This document shows positions 60,856 to 64,000 of a stretch of 64,000 nt of DNA, one piece after another (position 1 is the stretch's first letter; each line of letters starts with the position of its first letter). The position numbers and the translations under genes were made by a program. The stretch is from Struthio camelus (taxonomy: Eukaryota; Chordata; Aves; Struthioniformes; Struthionidae), in contig NC_090942.1 in the NCBI RefSeq assembly GCF_040807025.1, positions 61,770,911 through 61,834,910 on the forward strand, written 5' to 3'. The notes beneath the pieces were generated by a model. That model searched no databases. It saw nothing but the letters and a program-made list of their open reading frames with translations, and had not been told where the DNA came from.

Positions 60856-62559
60856 CCTTTTTTTTTTTTTGGATTGCTGCTTACTTAACCTAGTGTTCCC
60901 CAGAATGCTGCCACTGGGATACTGGAAATGGCTTGGGGGAAGTGTAAGACCTTTATGTTCAGAGGGCACACAGACCGTTATTTGTTCTCAGCTTTCATAG
61001 TGGAACAGGAAGGTAGTCTTACCTGCTGCGGCTATGAAGAAACTAGTGAAAACAGGAGTTGAGCCTGATCACTGCAGCAGTGTGGACTAGAAGGCTCAGA
61101 AACCCCCAGACGACTGCGCCGAGATGGGAAATATGTGATTTGTGCAATGAATGCTAACTCAGGTGCCACCATCAAGGCTTTATAAAATGCCATTGTTCAT
61201 GATTTTCTCAATGCCTAAAACATGCAGAATAGAAGTAACATACAGAAAGGACCTGCCTAATCTTTCCAAAGCAGCTGCTCATTTTGGGTTGCTTTGAACA
61301 CTGAATCAGGAGGGCCATAAACTGGCAGTATCTTCATGAAGGGAACCTGGCTTTCGAAAGTTTGGGAAAGGCTAATTTCCTTCTGATTGCCCACATGGAT
61401 GAACCCAAGTTTACCGTACAAGTAGCTTTAGAATAGTGAGAGCCAAATCTTGTTTCCTCTGTACTGATTCTGGTGTTGAGGAAAGGAGCATAGGCATCAT
61501 CATGCCCTAGTAGTACCTGAGGTCAAATTCTAGAGACAGGTAATACCTGTTAGTAGACTACCTACGTATCAGACAAGACAGAGAAGCGCACAAGCCCTCC
61601 CATCTGAAAAAGACACAACGGAGCCCTGTGGCAGGGAGTTGGTCATGAGCATGCAGTGGCTTTAAAGGACAGTAGACCCATGACGAGGGAACTTAAAGTT
61701 GCTGTGAAGTCACTGGTGCACCTAGGCCAAGCTGGATCTCAAAGATTAAATGAAAAATTACCAGCAACACCTCTAATAATTAAAATTCTGTGGCAAACTA
61801 TTGAAATTATTTATTTCACTAAATAAGTAATAATAATTTTCCATGAATAATCATGTGGCTGGAGGCAGGGACTGCCTGCAAGGATCTCTTGGCAGGCTTG
61901 AGATTCTGCTTGTATATTTGGTTTGGCAGCCTCACGGAACACAAATATTTCCCGATTCACTAGTAAATGCTCACAGAGCACATCGAGACCTAGTACTGCT
62001 CTTTAGCATTGTTATTACAGCTTCCGACAGAAGAAGTGGGGAAGGTCTCAAATGAGTCATTGTCTGTTACCAGTGTTCTTTGACATTTGCAGTAATTCAT
62101 CAATACATGTTCCTCCTGTAACAGCTTTCACCTGGTACTGTCCAATTGATTGATAAATGTTGATTGAGTCAGTTCATTAACATTTGTCTTCGTTTCCAGC
62201 TCTCACCTTCTTTTAAATGGAGAAACTATTAGACCAAGAAACTATGATCTTGGTTATACTCGGAAGGGCTTGCCCAAATAACAACGACACTGGCAAACTT
62301 GATGGATGGAGATAGCTCTTGTACTGTTAAAGCGACTTTTCCCAGCAGGGGTAACACCGCTATCTCACGTGAAATAGCCTATAACGCTAAAAAGAATTTC
62401 TGGTGGCATGAATATATATGTTAGAGGTTTGGTTAACATGTGGATTAATGATTTAATTTTTTCACTAGGCTATTTAACATAATGCAGCCAGTAAAACTCC
62501 CTACTGTAAACAAAGCTGCAGAGAAATTAAACAACTATGGGAACAAAGGCATACTAATA
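60856..62559. other. Downstream of CKAP4, nothing recognised
   Basis: Unique AT-rich sequence with no exon or RNA gene that I can support. Confidence 0.65.
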
Positions 62560-62930
62560 CGTGCAAACACCAGAATAGCCTACAAAGCGTGGAGCATAGT
62601 CTCTTCACTTTGCTCCGCACTGCTAAGGATGGGCTGTGTCCAGTTTTGGGCACTTCAAGAAAGATGTGGCAGAATTGGAGAGGCTTTAGAAGAAGAAAAC
62701 AAAAGATGATCAGAAGCATGTTCTATGAGAAAAGATTGAGCAATTCAGCCCTTTTAGACAAAAAAAAAAAAAAAAGGAAAATGAGGGAGTACTGAAGAGT
62801 AAAGAAGGGGGGAACAATAAACAATCTTCAAATATGTGAAAGGTAGAAAACTACTTTTCTCACTGTCCAAAGGGTGAAGCCTTATAGGCAGAAAAGCAAG
62901 AAGTCAGTGAAAAGGAGAGCATAATGGCAT
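62560..62930 (+). mobile_element. Old, degenerate CR1/L3-like fragment, sense on plus strand
   Basis: The phrases TGTCCAGTTTTGGGCACTTC, AAAGATGATCAGAAGCATGT, TATGAGAAAAGATTGAG and ATCTTCAAATATGTGAAAGG follow the order of the 3' part of CR1/L3-type LINE ORF2. The similarity is much weaker than in the copy at 21.7 kb, and an A-run (about 62,761-62,775) interrupts it. No coding capacity remains. Confidence 0.65.
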
Positions 62931-63279
62931 TGGAGAGACTAGAGTCTTCATCACTGCAAGCCTCTATGCATATGTGGGGCAAACAGTTTTTAAGACACAA
63001 GTATAGCTGATGCAACCTTTGGGGAGGGCAGGGAGTGGAGACCTGCACGGATCTTCCCAAACCTTGACTTCTATGAAGGGCTCTCACAGGTCAGGAGCAG
63101 AATGTGGCCGTCCTGCTTCCCCTCATCTTTCTCGTACCTTGTAGACCATGCCCCTTCTTCCGCTAGAGTCAAATAATTTATCTGCCAATTCGAACAACCA
63201 AAAGATCTGACATTTTCGGAGCTAGGACTGCTTGCTAGGCTAGACGCGTCCTGGGCACGTTGAATTCACTGGTACAGGA

Positions 63280-63760
63280 AGAACCTATTGAAGCGCTCGC
63301 TGCAGCGCAGCTTCGCTGCCAGAGAGGGCTGCCCACATCGGGGCTCCGGCTGCGTCGGTTTTGCCGCACCCTTTGCACGCAGCCGAGGTTTCTTTTTCCC
63401 CCCCCCCCCTCTTTAATTTATTTCTATGTTTTTCGGACACGACTCCGTCGCCGCCCCGGCCCGCCCCCGGGGCGCCCCGACGGCTGCGGGGAGGCTGCCC
63501 AGCGCCGCCCGGGCTCGGCCTGCCCCCCGGCGGCGGCCGGCGGCAGCGGCGGCGGGGGAGAGCGCGCTGCGCCTGCACTGCCTGCAGGAGCCGCCCCGGG
63601 CAAGCAAAGCGAGCCCCCGGCACCGGCTCGCCCCGTCCCACCGACCCTACCCCGGCACCCTTCCCTCAACACGCCCCCAGAAGATGGCTGAAGTGGCATC
63701 TTCTTCTTGTAAAGCGCAGCGCCTCTTGAAAGCGCCTGCTTTCCCGGATCTTTTTCTGCT
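63280..63760. promoter_or_regulatory. Unassigned CpG island
   Basis: A compact CG-dense block 2.4 kb beyond the presumed CKAP4 3' end. It does not encode the conserved N-terminus of NUAK1, the expected next gene. On the plus strand AAGATGGCTG (63,681-63,690) resembles a YY1 initiator-type element and opens a 48-codon frame (MAEVASSSCKAQ... to IICQI, 63684-63830). The peptide is unrecognised. It could be a lncRNA promoter, an upstream NUAK1 first exon or an isolated island. Confidence 0.55.
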
Positions 63761-64000
63761 CGCTCTCAAGGACACAGGAAGTTTACTCACGTTATCTGAG
63801 TCTCACAACGACATCATTTGCCAAATTTAATATTCTTCTTATGTTATACCGTTCCCCTAAAAAAAAAAAAATCCTGTCCTTATTTCTCATCGCAGCATTA
63901 CCCAGTGCTAGGCTAATTATAGAAGCAACTGCTACTTGTTCTGCCAAATGTAGTCATTTTGCTAATAACTGGTCCCTGACCCATTTGTTGTGTCGTGAAG

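Noticed and set aside
63285-63691. Possible NUAK1 first coding exon
   Set aside because: The conserved NUAK1 N-terminal stretch before the kinase domain is absent from all frames.

Overview
This is vertebrate nuclear DNA, most likely from a bird. All three genes recognised are split by GT-AG introns. Interspersed repeats are sparse, and the only clear one is a 5'-truncated CR1 LINE, the dominant avian retrotransposon; a second, much older CR1-like copy and a CR1 tail remnant are also present. GC-rich CpG-island promoters sit in an otherwise AT-rich background. The species cannot be told from the sequence.

The gene order, left to right, is POLR3B (minus strand, 3' part beyond the left edge), TCP11L2 (minus strand, complete coding region) and CKAP4 (plus strand, complete). 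This is the order I know from human chromosome 12q23 (NUAK1-CKAP4-TCP11L2-POLR3B), read in the opposite direction, so NUAK1 would be expected beyond the right edge.

Region by region: 1-1,516 lies in a POLR3B intron. 1,517-25,905 holds POLR3B coding exons 1-12, encoding the first 366 residues of the second-largest RNA polymerase III subunit; its CpG island is at about 25.3-26.2 kb and the CR1 copy lies in intron 2. 26.2-31.4 kb is the POLR3B-TCP11L2 interval, part of it probably TCP11L2 3'UTR. 31,367-40,504 carries the nine TCP11L2 coding exons (511 aa), and a CpG island at about 44.5-46.4 kb holds its probable promoter and noncoding first exon. 46.4-51.9 kb has no recognisable gene. The CKAP4 CpG island and exon 1 are at about 51.9-53.7 kb, its single intron at 53,024-57,585, and the large exon 2 ends at 58,917, followed by about 1.9 kb of probable 3'UTR. 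An unassigned CpG island at about 63.3-63.8 kb closes the window.

The genes do not form a functional pathway: Pol III transcription (POLR3B), a TCP11-family protein of poorly known role (TCP11L2) and an ER-sheet membrane protein (CKAP4) are linked only by conserved synteny. All splice boundaries were placed by hand from reading frame, GT/AG dinucleotides and remembered human orthologues; every exon-exon join keeps the frame. I found no previously undescribed biological system. The points most worth a second look are a possible alternative or poison exon in POLR3B intron 9, a CFTR-like (TG)10T10 splice acceptor at POLR3B exon 9, a CKAP4 protein with no cysteine and so no juxtamembrane palmitoylation site, a TATA box plus C18/G18 tract at the presumed TCP11L2 start, and the unassigned CpG island at the right end.
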